Translations under genes and position numbers: made by a program
Notes under the pieces: model-generated
Seen by the model: the letters and a program-made list of their open reading frames with translations, nothing else
Databases searched by the model: none
Told to the model about the DNA's origin: nothing
Shown: piece by piece, positions 37,040-46,099 of the stretch
How positions within the stretch are numbered: position 1 is the first letter of the stretch
Layout of the letters: each line of letters opens with the position of its first letter
NCBI RefSeq assembly: GCF_009601505.1
Contig: NZ_WITC01000095.1
Location: forward strand, 21,114 to 85,113
DNA from: Sinorhizobium terangae
GTDB taxonomy: Bacteria > Pseudomonadota > Alphaproteobacteria > Rhizobiales > Rhizobiaceae
Direction of reading: 5' to 3'
DNA: 64,000 nucleotides

Positions 37040-38221
37040 ATGCTTCGCGACTTTTCCCTTCAAAGCCTGTTCATGGGCCTGCTGATCGCCTTTGTCGGCT
37101 TTGCAAGCTCATTCGCCGTCATCCTGAACGGCCTTGCCGGCGTGGGCGCAACGGACGCCCAGGCCGCCTCCGGCCTGATGGCGCTGTCGATTTCGATGGG
37201 GGTATGCGCAATCGTCATCAGCACAGTCACGCGGCTGCCAATCAGCATCGCGTGGTCGACCCCTGGCGCCGCATTGCTCGCAAGCTCGACCGCCGTCGCA
37301 GGCGGCTTCAATGCCGCGGTCGGCGCCTTTCTCGTTTGCGGCCTGCTGATCGTCATCGCCGGGCTTTGGAAACCGCTCGGCAAGATGGTTTCCTCGATCC
37401 CCTCGGCCTTGGCGAACGCAATGCTCGCCGGCGTGCTCATCGGCCTGTGCTTCGCGCCGGTCAAGGCAATCGCCTTCAACCCCCTCTTCGGCCTGCCTAT
37501 CGTTCTCGCCTGGGCGCTGGTCGGCAGCATCAACAAGCTCTATGCCGGCCCGGCCGCCCTCCTCGCCTTCGTCCTCGTCATCGCCTTCGGCATCGAAATG
37601 CCTGACGGCATCTTGGCAAGGCTCAGCTCGGCGCTGATACCCCAAGCCGAATTCGTCTTCCCCGTATTCAACACTGCGGCCTTGGTTAGCATCGCCCTGC
37701 CGCTCTTCATCGTGACGATGGCGTCGCAGAACATTCCCGGCATCGCCGTTCTGAAGGTCAACGACTACCACCCGAATCCGGGCCCACTCTTTGCAACCAC
37801 GGGTCTCTTCTCGATGCTGAGCGCGCCGTTCGGCGGCCATGCGGTCAATCTGGCAGCAATCACCGCGGCCATGTGCGCCGGCGTCGATTCCCATCCCGAC
37901 CGCGCCCGCCGCTACTGGTCGGCAATTAACGCCGGCATTGCCTACATCCTCTTTGGTCTGCTCGCCGGCGCCGTTACCACCTTCGTCAGTCTCGCACCTC
38001 CGGTGCTGATCGAGGCCGTCGCCGGGCTTGCGCTTGTTGGCGCCTTTGCAAGCTCGGCCTTGGCCGCCTTCAGCGAAAGTCAGACGCGGGAAGCCGCCGC
38101 CATCACCTTTTTGGTAACCGCATCAGGCGTCAGCTTCGGCGGCGTTTCCGGCGCCTTCTGGGGTCTGATCGCCGGCGGCCTCATGCTCGCACTCGCCCGC
38201 TTGACCAAGCGGAGGGCGTGA
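37040..38221 (+). CDS. Benzoate/H+ symporter, BenE family
   Basis: A 393-residue inner-membrane protein with about 12 transmembrane helices. It has the BenE opening LRDFSLQSLFMGLLIAFVGFASSFAVILNGLAGVGA and the signatures STPGAALLA, ALANAMLAGVLIGLCFAPV, and ASQNIPGIAVLKVNDYHPNPGPLFATTGLFSMLSAPFGGHAVNLAAITAAMC. BenE carries benzoate with protons, but many homologues sit far from benzoate genes, as here, so the substrate is uncertain. The start ATG 37040 lacks a strong ribosome site; earlier in-frame codons are in repeat DNA. Confidence 0.9.
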   Translation: MLRDFSLQSLFMGLLIAFVGFASSFAVILNGLAGVGATDAQAASGLMALSISMGVCAIVISTVTRLPISIAWSTPGAALLASSTAVAGGFNAAVGAFLVCGLLIVIAGLWKPLGKMVSSIPSALANAMLAGVLIGLCFAPVKAIAFNPLFGLPIVLAWALVGSINKLYAGPAALLAFVLVIAFGIEMPDGILARLSSALIPQAEFVFPVFNTAALVSIALPLFIVTMASQNIPGIAVLKVNDYHPNPGPLFATTGLFSMLSAPFGGHAVNLAAITAAMCAGVDSHPDRARRYWSAINAGIAYILFGLLAGAVTTFVSLAPPVLIEAVAGLALVGAFASSALAAFSESQTREAAAITFLVTASGVSFGGVSGAFWGLIAGGLMLALARLTKRRA

Positions 38222-38236
38222 ACCATAGCGCCGCGC

Positions 38237-38265
38237 CTTGCATTTCCGCCCGATCTCCGCTATGG
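38237..38265 (+). promoter_or_regulatory. Housekeeping promoter of rplY
   Basis: CTTGCA at 38237-38242 and CTATGG at 38260-38265 are 17 bases apart, close to the alphaproteobacterial consensus CTTGAC-N17-CTATAT. About 115 bases separate it from the rplY start codon. Confidence 0.42.
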
Positions 38266-38380
38266 ACCGCGCGTCCGCGCAGACACCCTTGGAGGCAACG
38301 CGGATGAAGCTGCCCGTCAGCTTCAGGTTTTTCCGCTTCTTTGACGGACGAACTCTCCAAATAACCAGAAAGGTCTACCC

Positions 38381-38998
38381 ATGAGCCAGACTTACGAGCT
38401 CAAGGCCGAGACGCGCGAACGGGTTGGTAAGGGGTCCTCCCGTGAACTTCGCCGCAACGGTCTTATCCCGGCTGTCATCTATGGTGACAAGCAGGCCCCC
38501 CTTTCCATCGCGCTCTCCACCAAGGAAGTGACGATGAAGATCCACGCCGGCGGTTTCATGACCACCGTCGCGATCATCAACGTCAACGGCGAGAAGATTC
38601 GTGTCCTGCCGAAGGACTATCAGCTCGACCCGGTCCGCGATTTCACGATGCATGTCGACTTCCTGCGCGTCTCGAAGGACAGCCAGGTTTCCGTCCAGGT
38701 CCCGGTTCACTTCGAGAACGAAGAGAAGTCTCCGGGTCTCAAGCGCGGCGGCGCCCTGAACATCGTTCGCCATGAAGTCGAGCTGAACGTTTCGGCCGAC
38801 AACATTCCGGAGTTCCTGACCGTTGACCTCACCGGCCTGAACATCGGCGACACCGTCCACATCTCGGACATCAAGCTTCCGGCAGGCGCGACCCCGGTTA
38901 TCGCTGATCGCGACTTCACGGTCGCCACGATCGCCGGCCGCGTGATGGAAGCCGAAGAAGAAGCAGCAGAAGAGGCTGAGGGCGAAGCAGAAGAATAA
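38381..38998 (+). CDS. rplY: 50S ribosomal protein L25 (Ctc-type)
   Basis: A 205-residue protein that binds 5S rRNA in the large subunit. The N-terminal L25 domain (about residues 4-95) has [30 protein letters not shown]; the C-terminal TL5/Ctc beta domain (about 100-190) contains [32 protein letters not shown], and an acidic tail ([16 protein letters not shown]) ends it. The long form with acidic tail is normal in rhizobia. It starts behind AGAAAGGTCTACCC and has its own terminator. Confidence 0.96.
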   Translation: MSQTYELKAETRERVGKGSSRELRRNGLIPAVIYGDKQAPLSIALSTKEVTMKIHAGGFMTTVAIINVNGEKIRVLPKDYQLDPVRDFTMHVDFLRVSKDSQVSVQVPVHFENEEKSPGLKRGGALNIVRHEVELNVSADNIPEFLTVDLTGLNIGDTVHISDIKLPAGATPVIADRDFTVATIAGRVMEAEEEAAEEAEGEAEE

Positions 38999-39041
38999 TC
39001 TGCATTTCGCATCTCGCCAGCCCGCTCAAGGCTGACAAGAC

Positions 39042-39075
39042 AAACCCGCTCCATGTCGCATGGGGCGGGTTTTTC
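39042..39075 (+). terminator. Rho-independent terminator after rplY
   Basis: AACCCGC(T)CCATG / CATGGGGCGGGTT hairpin with a TCG loop, followed by a T5 run. Confidence 0.88.
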
Positions 39076-39295
39076 GTTTCCGGACGGGCGTGAGGCCGCC
39101 CGGGCTTGGCTTTTGCCAAGCATCATCATCCGCTAATGCAAGCACAGCGTCTCGGCTTCGCCCCCATGAAATCTCGGCGTGCAACTTCAGCAACATTTAA
39201 GGTTTGGATGATGTTCTGCCGGCGGGAGACGTCGGTGGCAATCCAAGAGAACCAGCAATGATTAAAGTGGCAGCAACTGCCGAGGGGAGCGCGCG

Positions 39296-41665
39296 ATGAT
39301 GCACTCGGTGGAAAACCGGTTTGTTGCGATCATCTGCGGCGCGATGTTTGTATTCGTCGCCCCATTGCTCGCACTCTTCCTCACCATATCGAGCGAACGT
39401 GTCGCACGCGAGCGCCTGCAGAATATCGAGCTTCTGATGGAAGCTAGCGGCGAAGCGCTCGGCAAGCCGATCTGGGATTTCGACCAGCAAGGCATCGAAC
39501 GGATCGCCCGCTCCCTGATGAACGCCACCGATATTCGGGCCGTCGCCATTCACGATGCGGGTGGAAATATCCTTGCACAATTGCCGAAGGGTATTGGCGG
39601 CACGGCCGCCAGCCGCTCGCTGAAGACCGCGATCGCCTTTGATAGCGTCGAGGGCATCAAACAGGTCGGGACGCTCGAGGTCGTCGTCCCGACGCCCGGC
39701 ATCCTTTCACGCTTCAGCAAGGACGAATGGACCGTCCTCGCCATTCTGCTTTTTGCGGTCGCGATCGTCTTCGCGGCCGCCCTCGTCGGCAATCGCTTCA
39801 CGGTGATCCGCCCGCTGATGCGGCTGACCGCCGCGATCGAGGCGACACGCCGGCTGGGATCCCGCCACCGGGTCGACTGGATTTCGGACGACGAGATGGG
39901 CACGCTCGCCGCAAACTTCAACGAGATGCAGGATCGCCTGGAACGCGAGGAAACCGAACTCAAGATCGCGCACGAGCGCGCAACCGAGACCTATAACCTG
40001 ACTCCGGCCATGCTCTTCTCGCTCGACGCGGCAAACAGGCTGAGCGCCGTCAGTGATTACTGGCTGCTTGCGACCGGCTATGCCCGCGAAGACGTCATCG
40101 GCCGCAACTTCACCGATTTCATTGATCCCGTGTGGCACGAAGCCTATCGCCTTCGCGCAAAGACGACCGCGGTCGACAACGACAACATCAGCGAAGTGAC
40201 ACTGCCCTTCCGCAAGGCCGACGGCGAATTCATGACCGTCCTGATCCTGGAATCGGAAATGGCTCATGGCGGCGATCTCTCGCTATCCGTCATGACCGAT
40301 GTCACCGCGCTCAAGCAGGCAGAGAGTCGCAACCATGCCCAGGCGATCACCGATCACCTGACCGGACTGCTCAATCGCCAGGGCTTCGAAAGCGCCCTCG
40401 ACGACGCAATCCGCAACGCCGACGCGTGCGGCATGCAGCTTGCCTGCCTGTTCATCGACCTCGACCGGTTCAAGTGGATCAACGACAGCTTCGGCCACGC
40501 CGCCGGCGACGCCGTCCTGCGCCGTACCGTCGAACTGGTCCGCGCAACGCTTGCCGCGGATGACGTAATGTCGAGGCTCGGCGGCGACGAGTTCGCCATT
40601 CTCGTTGCGGCAACGGATGTCGCCGCACTCGCCGCCGAGATTGGCGAGTGCATCTGCGCCGCACTGCGCGAGCCGATGCCGATTGCCGGCAACGAACTGT
40701 CGGTCAGCGCCAGCGTCGGCGTTTCCGTCTACCCGACGCATGCGACAAGCGCTTCAGACCTTCTGCTGAAGGCGGACATGGCGATGTATGCGCGCAAGCG
40801 CGACGGCAAGAACGGCCTGCGGATTTTCGACGCGAGCATGCTCGACACCGCGCGCGAGCGCCACGAGATCGAGCAATGCATCGAAACCGGCCTGAAGGAG
40901 GATTGGTTTGAAGCCTGGCTGCAGCCTATCGTCGGACTCGGCGACGGCCAGATCGTCGGTTTCGAAGCGCTGATGCGCCTCGATCATCCGGAAAAGGGAC
41001 TGATGCCGCCCGGCAAGATCATCGGCATTGCCGAGGAGACAGGCACGATCGGCCGTATCGGCGACCGCGTGCTCGAGAAGGCGATCCGCCACCTCGCCGC
41101 GATCTCCGCGCTCGATGGAACGCAGAATACCTATCTGGCAGTCAACTTCTCGCCGCTGCAGTTCGAGTTGACACTGCCCCACAAGCTGGCTGCGCTGCTC
41201 CTCAAGCACCACATTTCGCCGCAGAGGATCGTCATCGAGATCACCGAGGCGGTGCTGATGCTGGACAATCCCGAAGTTCACGCCGTCCTCAAACAACTCA
41301 ACGAGTTCGGCTGCCGCATCGCGCTCGACGATTTCGGCACCGGCTACTCGTCGCTCAGCTATCTCAATCGGTTCCCTGTCGACATCGTCAAGGTCGACCA
41401 GTCCTTCACCCGGTCGCTGAGCTCCGGTACAGCCGACGTCAGGCGCAAGAGTCGCATGCTCATCAAGGGTATTCGCACCATTTCGCATCAGATGGGATGC
41501 ACGGTCGTCGCCGAAGGCATCGAAACGAAGGAGCAGTGGCAGCTTCTGCGCAAGCTCGGCGTGGATAATGGCCAGGGTTATCTCTTCAGCCGGCCCATGC
41601 CGATCGACGGTATGCTGGCCCTCCTGGAGAACGAATCCGAAGCCAAGGCGGCCAATCCGGCATAG
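39296..41665 (+). CDS. Membrane GGDEF-EAL cyclic-di-GMP protein with HAMP and PAS domains
   Basis: A 789-residue protein. Two transmembrane helices (about residues 8-32 and 140-162) enclose a periplasmic sensor region. HAMP (about 163-222) and PAS (about 225-345) domains follow, then a GGDEF domain with intact GGDEF at 429-433 and RLGGDEF context, so a cyclase is plausible. The EAL domain carries EALMRL at 557-562, TEAVLML, DDFGTGYSSLSYL and GIETKEQWQLL, the usual phosphodiesterase motifs. It can make or break cyclic di-GMP, the second messenger for motility and biofilm. The next gene encodes a periplasmic binding protein in the same direction, possibly its sensor partner. Confidence 0.93.
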   Translation: MMHSVENRFVAIICGAMFVFVAPLLALFLTISSERVARERLQNIELLMEASGEALGKPIWDFDQQGIERIARSLMNATDIRAVAIHDAGGNILAQLPKGIGGTAASRSLKTAIAFDSVEGIKQVGTLEVVVPTPGILSRFSKDEWTVLAILLFAVAIVFAAALVGNRFTVIRPLMRLTAAIEATRRLGSRHRVDWISDDEMGTLAANFNEMQDRLEREETELKIAHERATETYNLTPAMLFSLDAANRLSAVSDYWLLATGYAREDVIGRNFTDFIDPVWHEAYRLRAKTTAVDNDNISEVTLPFRKADGEFMTVLILESEMAHGGDLSLSVMTDVTALKQAESRNHAQAITDHLTGLLNRQGFESALDDAIRNADACGMQLACLFIDLDRFKWINDSFGHAAGDAVLRRTVELVRATLAADDVMSRLGGDEFAILVAATDVAALAAEIGECICAALREPMPIAGNELSVSASVGVSVYPTHATSASDLLLKADMAMYARKRDGKNGLRIFDASMLDTARERHEIEQCIETGLKEDWFEAWLQPIVGLGDGQIVGFEALMRLDHPEKGLMPPGKIIGIAEETGTIGRIGDRVLEKAIRHLAAISALDGTQNTYLAVNFSPLQFELTLPHKLAALLLKHHISPQRIVIEITEAVLMLDNPEVHAVLKQLNEFGCRIALDDFGTGYSSLSYLNRFPVDIVKVDQSFTRSLSSGTADVRRKSRMLIKGIRTISHQMGCTVVAEGIETKEQWQLLRKLGVDNGQGYLFSRPMPIDGMLALLENESEAKAANPA

Positions 41666-41690
41666 CGCACATCGAAAAGGAGAAATGGGC

Positions 41691-42425
41691 GTGAAGCATC
41701 TGATCCTGGCGTTCCTGCTCGGTCTTTCCGCCACCGCTCACGCCGAGACGATCCATTTCGTCACCGAGGAGTATCCGCCCTATAACTTCTCGACCGCGAA
41801 CGGCGTGAACGGCTCGTCGGTCGAACAGGTTGCATTGATCATGAGGGCCATCAATCTCCCTTACGAGACCGAGGTCCTGCCTTGGGCGCGCGCCTTCGCG
41901 CTTGCCGAAAACCAGCCTTTCCACTGTGTTTTCACCACGGGCCACGACGCCGAGCGGGACAGGAATTTCAAATGGGTTGAACCGCTGCTCGTCGATCACA
42001 TGATCATGGTGCGGCGCAAGGGTGCGGCGATCGCGCCGCAGACGATCGATGAAGCCAAAGAGTTCGTCGTCGGAACACAGCGCGGAGACTTCTCCGCAGC
42101 CTATTTGAAGGCGCATGGTTTCGACAAGATCGACTATGCCGCCAACCTCGACTCCACGATGAAGAAGCTCGCCGCCGGTCGCATCGATCTGCTCATGACG
42201 TCGGAAAAAACCTTCGAGACCATGCGGGCCGATGGCATACCGGTCGAAGCGGTATTGGTGCTGGAAGGCAAGCAATATGGCATCGCTTGCCACCGGGACA
42301 TGCCCGATGAGACCATTGCCCGCATGCAGGCCGAACTCAACCGCCTGATCGCCAGCGGTACGCAGGACCGGATCTTCGAACGCTACGGCCTGCGCCCGAA
42401 CCGTATCGAACAGGCGGCGAAATAG
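41691..42425 (+). CDS. Periplasmic amino-acid-type substrate-binding protein
   Basis: A 244-residue protein with a signal peptide (about 1-18, LILAFLLGLSATAHA) and a type-3 extracellular solute-binding fold (FVTEEYPPYNFSTANGVNGSSVEQV ... LPWARAFALAENQ ... RGDFSAAYLKAHGFDKIDYAANLDSTMKKLAAGRIDLLMTSE). AAGGAG sits eight bases before the GTG at 41691, so I prefer it to the ATG at 41685, which is only two bases from that site. No permease or ATPase gene is nearby; the gene directly follows the GGDEF-EAL gene by 25 bases. I infer a sensory role, feeding a ligand to that receptor. Confidence 0.83.
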   Translation: MKHLILAFLLGLSATAHAETIHFVTEEYPPYNFSTANGVNGSSVEQVALIMRAINLPYETEVLPWARAFALAENQPFHCVFTTGHDAERDRNFKWVEPLLVDHMIMVRRKGAAIAPQTIDEAKEFVVGTQRGDFSAAYLKAHGFDKIDYAANLDSTMKKLAAGRIDLLMTSEKTFETMRADGIPVEAVLVLEGKQYGIACHRDMPDETIARMQAELNRLIASGTQDRIFERYGLRPNRIEQAAK

Positions 42426-42493
42426 GCGTTGACTTTGGCCGGGCCGCGATGATTTTGGGTTGAAACAGCGGGACGTGGCGGAACTGCCCCTCT

Positions 42494-42620
42494 CCTCGGG
42501 TTCAACCCGAGGACTAGCCCTCTCCCCGCAAGCGGAGAGGGGGACAAGAACGGCACAGCGAGTCCCCTTCGCCCCGCTTGCGGGGAGAAGGTGGCCGGCA
42601 GGCCGGATGAGGGGCGAGCC
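42494..42620. repeat. Multi-palindrome intergenic repeat upstream of pth
   Basis: Three hairpins follow one another: CCTCGGGTT/AACCCGAGG (42494-42512), CCCTCTCC...GGAGAGGG (42518-42541) and CCCCGC/GCGGGG (42572-42585), the last with GGAGAAGGTGGCC and a CCGGCAGGCCGG dyad. Such 'CTCTCCCCGC...' repeats are common in rhizobial and related genomes. It lies directly before the pth gene. Confidence 0.75.
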
Positions 42621-42660
42621 ACCCTCCGCGCCAAGCAGGAAGCATCAGGAGTACGGCGAC

Positions 42661-43380
42661 ATGCTGATTATCGCGGGACTTGGCAATCCGGGTGCGAAGT
42701 ATGCCGGGAACCGCCACAATATCGGCTTCATGGCGGTCGAGGCGATTCAGCGTCGCACGAGCTTTTCCTCGTGGTCGAAGAAGTTCAAGTCGGAAGTCTC
42801 CGAAGGCGAAATCGCCGGTGAACGCGTGCTCCTGATGAAACCGCAGACCTACATGAATCTGTCAGGAGAGGCGGTCGGCGAAGCCATGCGCTTCTACAAG
42901 CTCGCGCCGAAGGATATTGTCGTGATCTACGACGAACTCGATCTTCCTGCCGGCAAGGCACGGATCAAGACTGGCGGCGGCCACGGCGGCCACAACGGCA
43001 TCAAATCGATCGACGCCCACTGCGGCAAGGACTACCGCCGCCTGCGCCTGGGCATCGGCCACCCGGGTGTTAAGGACCTCGTGCACGCCCATGTGCTCGG
43101 CGACTTCGCCAAGGCGGATCAGGCCTGGCTTTCGCCACTCCTGGACGCCATCGCCGACAACGCGGACATGCTGGTCCGGGGCGAGGATTCGCAACTGATG
43201 AACAAGATCGCGCTTGCGACCGGCAGCAACCCGACTGACGAAAAGCCGCAGGCACCGAAGAAGCAGCCCGCGCAATCCCATATCCACCAGGCCCGCAACG
43301 CAGCGCAGCCAAAAAAACTTCCCACCACCGGCCCAATGGCCGAGATGCTGAAGAAGATGTTCGGCTCGAAAGGGGATTGA
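42661..43380 (+). CDS. pth: Peptidyl-tRNA hydrolase
   Basis: Frees tRNA from dropped-off peptidyl-tRNA. The 239-residue protein has Asn9 in GLGNPG, the catalytic His19 in NRHNIGFM, Asp in [30 protein letters not shown], and [14 protein letters not shown]. The tail after residue 190 is low-complexity, rich in Lys, Pro and Gln ([17 protein letters not shown]), an extension typical of rhizobial Pth. The ATG at 42661 gives family-like sequence from the first residue; upstream codons are repeat DNA. Confidence 0.96.
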   Translation: MLIIAGLGNPGAKYAGNRHNIGFMAVEAIQRRTSFSSWSKKFKSEVSEGEIAGERVLLMKPQTYMNLSGEAVGEAMRFYKLAPKDIVVIYDELDLPAGKARIKTGGGHGGHNGIKSIDAHCGKDYRRLRLGIGHPGVKDLVHAHVLGDFAKADQAWLSPLLDAIADNADMLVRGEDSQLMNKIALATGSNPTDEKPQAPKKQPAQSHIHQARNAAQPKKLPTTGPMAEMLKKMFGSKGD

Positions 43381-43410
43381 GGAAGGGGGATTGAGGAAGA
43401 AGGGCCGAGC

Positions 43411-43722
43411 CTACTCCTCCGGCTCTGTCGTGAACATCAGCGGATAGCCCGCTTCCTTGCCGACATCCGTCGCCTCCTTGGCCTTGGTCTCGGCGATGTC
43501 CCTGGCGCAGACGACGACGACCGAGGTGCCGAGCTTGTGTGCCGTCATCATCACCCGGTAGCCGGTTTCCTCGCTCATCCGGAACACGGCCTTGAGCACC
43601 ATGACCACAAATTCACGTGGGGTGTAGTCGTCGTTGACCAGAATGACCTTATAGAGCTTCGGCCGCTGCAGCTTAGGCTTCGATCTGGTCTTGAGTCTTG
43701 GGGCAACATCGCTGTCACTCAT
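43411..43722 (-). CDS. clpS: ClpS adaptor for ClpAP (stand-alone)
   Basis: A 103-residue N-degron adaptor that brings proteins with destabilising N-termini to ClpAP. The core reads KLYKVILVNDDYTPREFVVMVLKAVFRMSEETGYRVMMTAHKLGTSVVVVCARDIAETKAKEA, with the N-end pocket residues NDDYT and MTAH. Many rhizobia have two ClpS proteins, one next to clpA and one alone; no clpA follows here, so this is likely the second copy. I prefer the ATG at 43722; the ATG at 43746 is an alternative. Confidence 0.92.
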   Translation of the reverse strand: MSDSDVAPRLKTRSKPKLQRPKLYKVILVNDDYTPREFVVMVLKAVFRMSEETGYRVMMTAHKLGTSVVVVCARDIAETKAKEATDVGKEAGYPLMFTTEPEE

Positions 43723-43815
43723 CGGAAATCCACCCGTTGATGACATGAGGAGGCGATCACCATCGCGCGGACAATATCGCGCGTCGGACATGCGCATTCA
43801 AGGGAAGGCCGGAAT

Positions 43816-43860
43816 GCTACAGCGTCCTTTGCGCGTCTGACAAGGCGCGCGGCGGTTCAG
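43816..43860 (+). repeat. Mosaic element module A
   Basis: GCTACAGCGTCCTTTGCGCG...CGCGCGGCGGTTCAG is one palindromic module A between clpS and ychF. Confidence 0.6.
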
Positions 43861-43865
43861 AAGAG

Positions 43866-43894
43866 CTTGACCGCTCCTCTCCTTTACCCCATAG
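43866..43894 (+). promoter_or_regulatory. Housekeeping promoter of ychF
   Basis: A perfect CTTGAC at 43866-43871 and CCATAG at 43889-43894 are 17 bases apart, close to the alphaproteobacterial consensus. The ychF ATG is 37 bases further. Confidence 0.52.
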
Positions 43895-43931
43895 CCACCG
43901 CCAAGCAATCCGAGAAAGACAGGTTTTAGCC

Positions 43932-45035
43932 ATGGGCTTCAAATGCGGTATCGTCGGGCTGCCGAATGTCGGCAAGTCCACACTCTTCAATGCGCTCACC
44001 AAGACGGCAGCGGCGCAAGCGGCAAACTATCCCTTCTGCACGATCGAGCCGAACACCGGGGAAGTCGCGGTTCCGGATCCGCGCATGCGCAAGCTCGCCG
44101 ACGTCGCGAAGTCAAAGGAAATCATCCCGACGCGCATCTCCTTCGTCGATATCGCCGGCCTCGTGCGGGGCGCGTCCAAGGGCGAAGGCCTCGGCAACCA
44201 GTTCCTCGCCAATATTCGCGAGGTCGACGCCGTGGTCCATGTGCTGCGTTGCTTCGAAGACGACGACATCACCCACGTGGAAGGTCGCATCCACCCGGTT
44301 GCCGATGCCGAGACGATCGAAACCGAACTGATGCTCGCGGATCTGGAAAGCCTGGAGCGGCGCACGGACCAGACGCGCAAGCGTGCCGCCGGCAAGGACA
44401 AGGACTCGATGGCACAGCTTCCGGTGATGGAAGCCTCGCTGAAGCTCCTGCAGGAAGGCAAGCCGGTGCGCACCCTCCTGTCGAAGCTCGACGCCGACGA
44501 ATTGCGCATTCTCCAGGGCCTCAATCTCCTCACCGCCCATCCGGTGCTTTACGTCTGCAACGTCGCCGAAAGCGATGCCGCCACCGGCAACGAGCACACG
44601 CGCGCGGTCGCCGAAATGGCAAAGGCTCAAGGTGCGGAAACCGTTGTTATCTCGGCCGCGATCGAATCGGAGGTCGCACAGCTGCCGGAGGAAGAGGCCA
44701 AGGAATTCCTTGCTGCGCTCGGCCTCGAGGAGGCCGGTCTCGACCGATTGATCCGCGCCGGCTACAAGCTGCTCGACCTCATTACCTATTTCACGGTCGG
44801 CCCGAAAGAGACACGCGCCTGGACCATACCGCGCGGCACCAAGGCGCCGCAGGCCGCCGGCGTTATCCACACGGATTTCGAGCGCGGCTTTATTCGTGCG
44901 AACACCATCGCTTATGATGACTATATTTCGCTCGGCGGCGAAACCGGCGCGAAAGAAGCCGGCAAGGCGCGCGACGAAGGCAAGGAGTACGTCGTCCAGG
45001 ACGGCGACGTCATCCATTTCCGCTTCAACACCTGA
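43932..45035 (+). CDS. ychF: Redox-regulated ATPase YchF (Obg-like)
   Basis: A 367-residue P-loop protein of the OLA1/YchF group, which prefers ATP and associates with ribosomes. G1 is GLPNVGKST (about residues 8-16), G3 DIAGLVRGASKGEGLGNQF, and the G4 motif is CNVAESD, the NxxE form that explains ATP preference. A coiled coil (about 130-165) and a C-terminal TGS domain (about 280-366, GPKETRAWTIPRGTKAPQAAG) complete it. It is monocistronic with its own promoter; pth-ychF neighbourhood is common. Confidence 0.96.
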   Translation: MGFKCGIVGLPNVGKSTLFNALTKTAAAQAANYPFCTIEPNTGEVAVPDPRMRKLADVAKSKEIIPTRISFVDIAGLVRGASKGEGLGNQFLANIREVDAVVHVLRCFEDDDITHVEGRIHPVADAETIETELMLADLESLERRTDQTRKRAAGKDKDSMAQLPVMEASLKLLQEGKPVRTLLSKLDADELRILQGLNLLTAHPVLYVCNVAESDAATGNEHTRAVAEMAKAQGAETVVISAAIESEVAQLPEEEAKEFLAALGLEEAGLDRLIRAGYKLLDLITYFTVGPKETRAWTIPRGTKAPQAAGVIHTDFERGFIRANTIAYDDYISLGGETGAKEAGKARDEGKEYVVQDGDVIHFRFNT

Positions 45036-45042
45036 CGCGGTG

Positions 45043-45110
45043 GCTATGCGGCACAGCGCCGTCCTTAAATTGTCTTCGATTTGAGGAAACATACGGTAGA
45101 GCCGCATAGC
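45043..45110. repeat. Palindromic repeat between ychF and maoC
   Basis: GCTATGCGGC / GCCGCATAGC arms enclose a module-B-like core (CCTTAAATTGTCTTCGATTTGAGG, 45063-45086). The core partly matches other module B copies. Confidence 0.55.
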
Positions 45111-45140
45111 AGCACATCTCCGGCAACGAGGGAGGCCGGC

Positions 45141-45596
45141 ATGCTCTATTTCGAAGACTTCACGCCAGGGCGGCGCTTCGACTATCATCCGGTCGCCGTG
45201 CAGGCGCCCGACATCATCGCCTTCGCCAGCGAATTCGATCCGCAGCCGATGCACTTGGATGAAGAGGCCGGCAAGCGTAGCATTCTCGGCGGGCTCTCCG
45301 CCTCGGGCTGGCACACGAGCGCGATCGGCATGCGTATGATGATCGACGCCTTTCTCGGCAATTCCTCCTCTCAAGGCTCGCCGGGCATCGACTTCATGGA
45401 TTGGAAGAAACCGGTGATCGCAGGCGACGTGCTGACAGGCTTCAGCCTGGTGCTCGGCGCCCGGCAGTCGAAGTCGAAACCTGACGTCGGCATCGTCAAG
45501 TTCCGCAATGAGATCAATAACCAGACGGGGGAAGCGATCGCGGTTTCGGAATGCTCCGTCCTTTTCCGCCGCCGCGACCGGGGGCAGCGGTTGTGA
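45141..45596 (+). CDS. MaoC-like dehydratase (first of pair)
   Basis: A 151-residue hotdog-fold protein of the MaoC/enoyl-CoA hydratase 2 group. The catalytic region is FASEFDPQPMHLDEEAGKRSILGGLSASGWHTSAIGMR, where the FDPQ..H segment supplies the Asp-His dyad. It starts behind GAGGGAGGCCGGC. The stop codon overlaps the ATG of a second MaoC gene (TGATG). The pair may form a heteromer that hydrates a CoA-linked double bond; the pathway is unknown. Confidence 0.9.
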   Translation: MLYFEDFTPGRRFDYHPVAVQAPDIIAFASEFDPQPMHLDEEAGKRSILGGLSASGWHTSAIGMRMMIDAFLGNSSSQGSPGIDFMDWKKPVIAGDVLTGFSLVLGARQSKSKPDVGIVKFRNEINNQTGEAIAVSECSVLFRRRDRGQRL

Positions 45597-46063
45597 TGAC
45601 ATTGGCGGAACTCTACGCAGCCGGCCGAAAAACCGTGATCGGCAGTCTGACATTTACGGCAGAAGACATCGTCCGCTTCGCGCGCAACTTCGACCCGCAG
45701 TCATTCCACCTCGACGCGGAAGAGGCCAAGCACTCGCTTTTCGGCGGGCTTTGCGCGTCCGGTTGGCACACGAGCGCCGGCTGGATGCAATGTTTCGTGC
45801 GGTTCTGGAGGGATGAGATCCGACGCCTGGCGGCCGAGGGGCTGCACGCGCCGAACCTCGGCCCCTCACCCGGCTTTCGCGAACTCAAGTGGCTGAAGCC
45901 GGTCTATGCCGGCGACACGATAACCTACGCCGTCACCTTTCTCGAAGCGCGGAGCGTCGCGTCGAGACCCGGATGGCGCATCAACACCATTCTTTGCGAA
46001 GGCGAGAACCAGCACGGCGAAACCGTCATCCAGTTCGAAAGCAAGGTGATCGAATTCACCTGA
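45596..46063 (+). CDS. MaoC-like dehydratase (second of pair)
   Basis: A 155-residue paralogue of the preceding MaoC protein: FARNFDPQSFHLDAEEAKHSLFGGLCASGWHTSAGWMQC is the matching active-site region. A start codon that overlaps the previous stop (TGATG) means coupled translation in near-equal amounts, as for a two-chain enzyme. The ORF opens earlier at 45551, but those codons overlap the first gene and are not MaoC-like. Confidence 0.9.
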   Translation: MTLAELYAAGRKTVIGSLTFTAEDIVRFARNFDPQSFHLDAEEAKHSLFGGLCASGWHTSAGWMQCFVRFWRDEIRRLAAEGLHAPNLGPSPGFRELKWLKPVYAGDTITYAVTFLEARSVASRPGWRINTILCEGENQHGETVIQFESKVIEFT

Positions 46064-46099
46064 GGTTGGCGCGTTGCGCGCCGCCCATACGCCAGTGCT

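Noticed and set aside
42494..42620. Palindromes before pth as a CRISPR array or attenuator
   Set aside because: There are no regularly spaced identical repeats with unique spacers, and no leader peptide. The sequence fits common rhizobial intergenic repeats.
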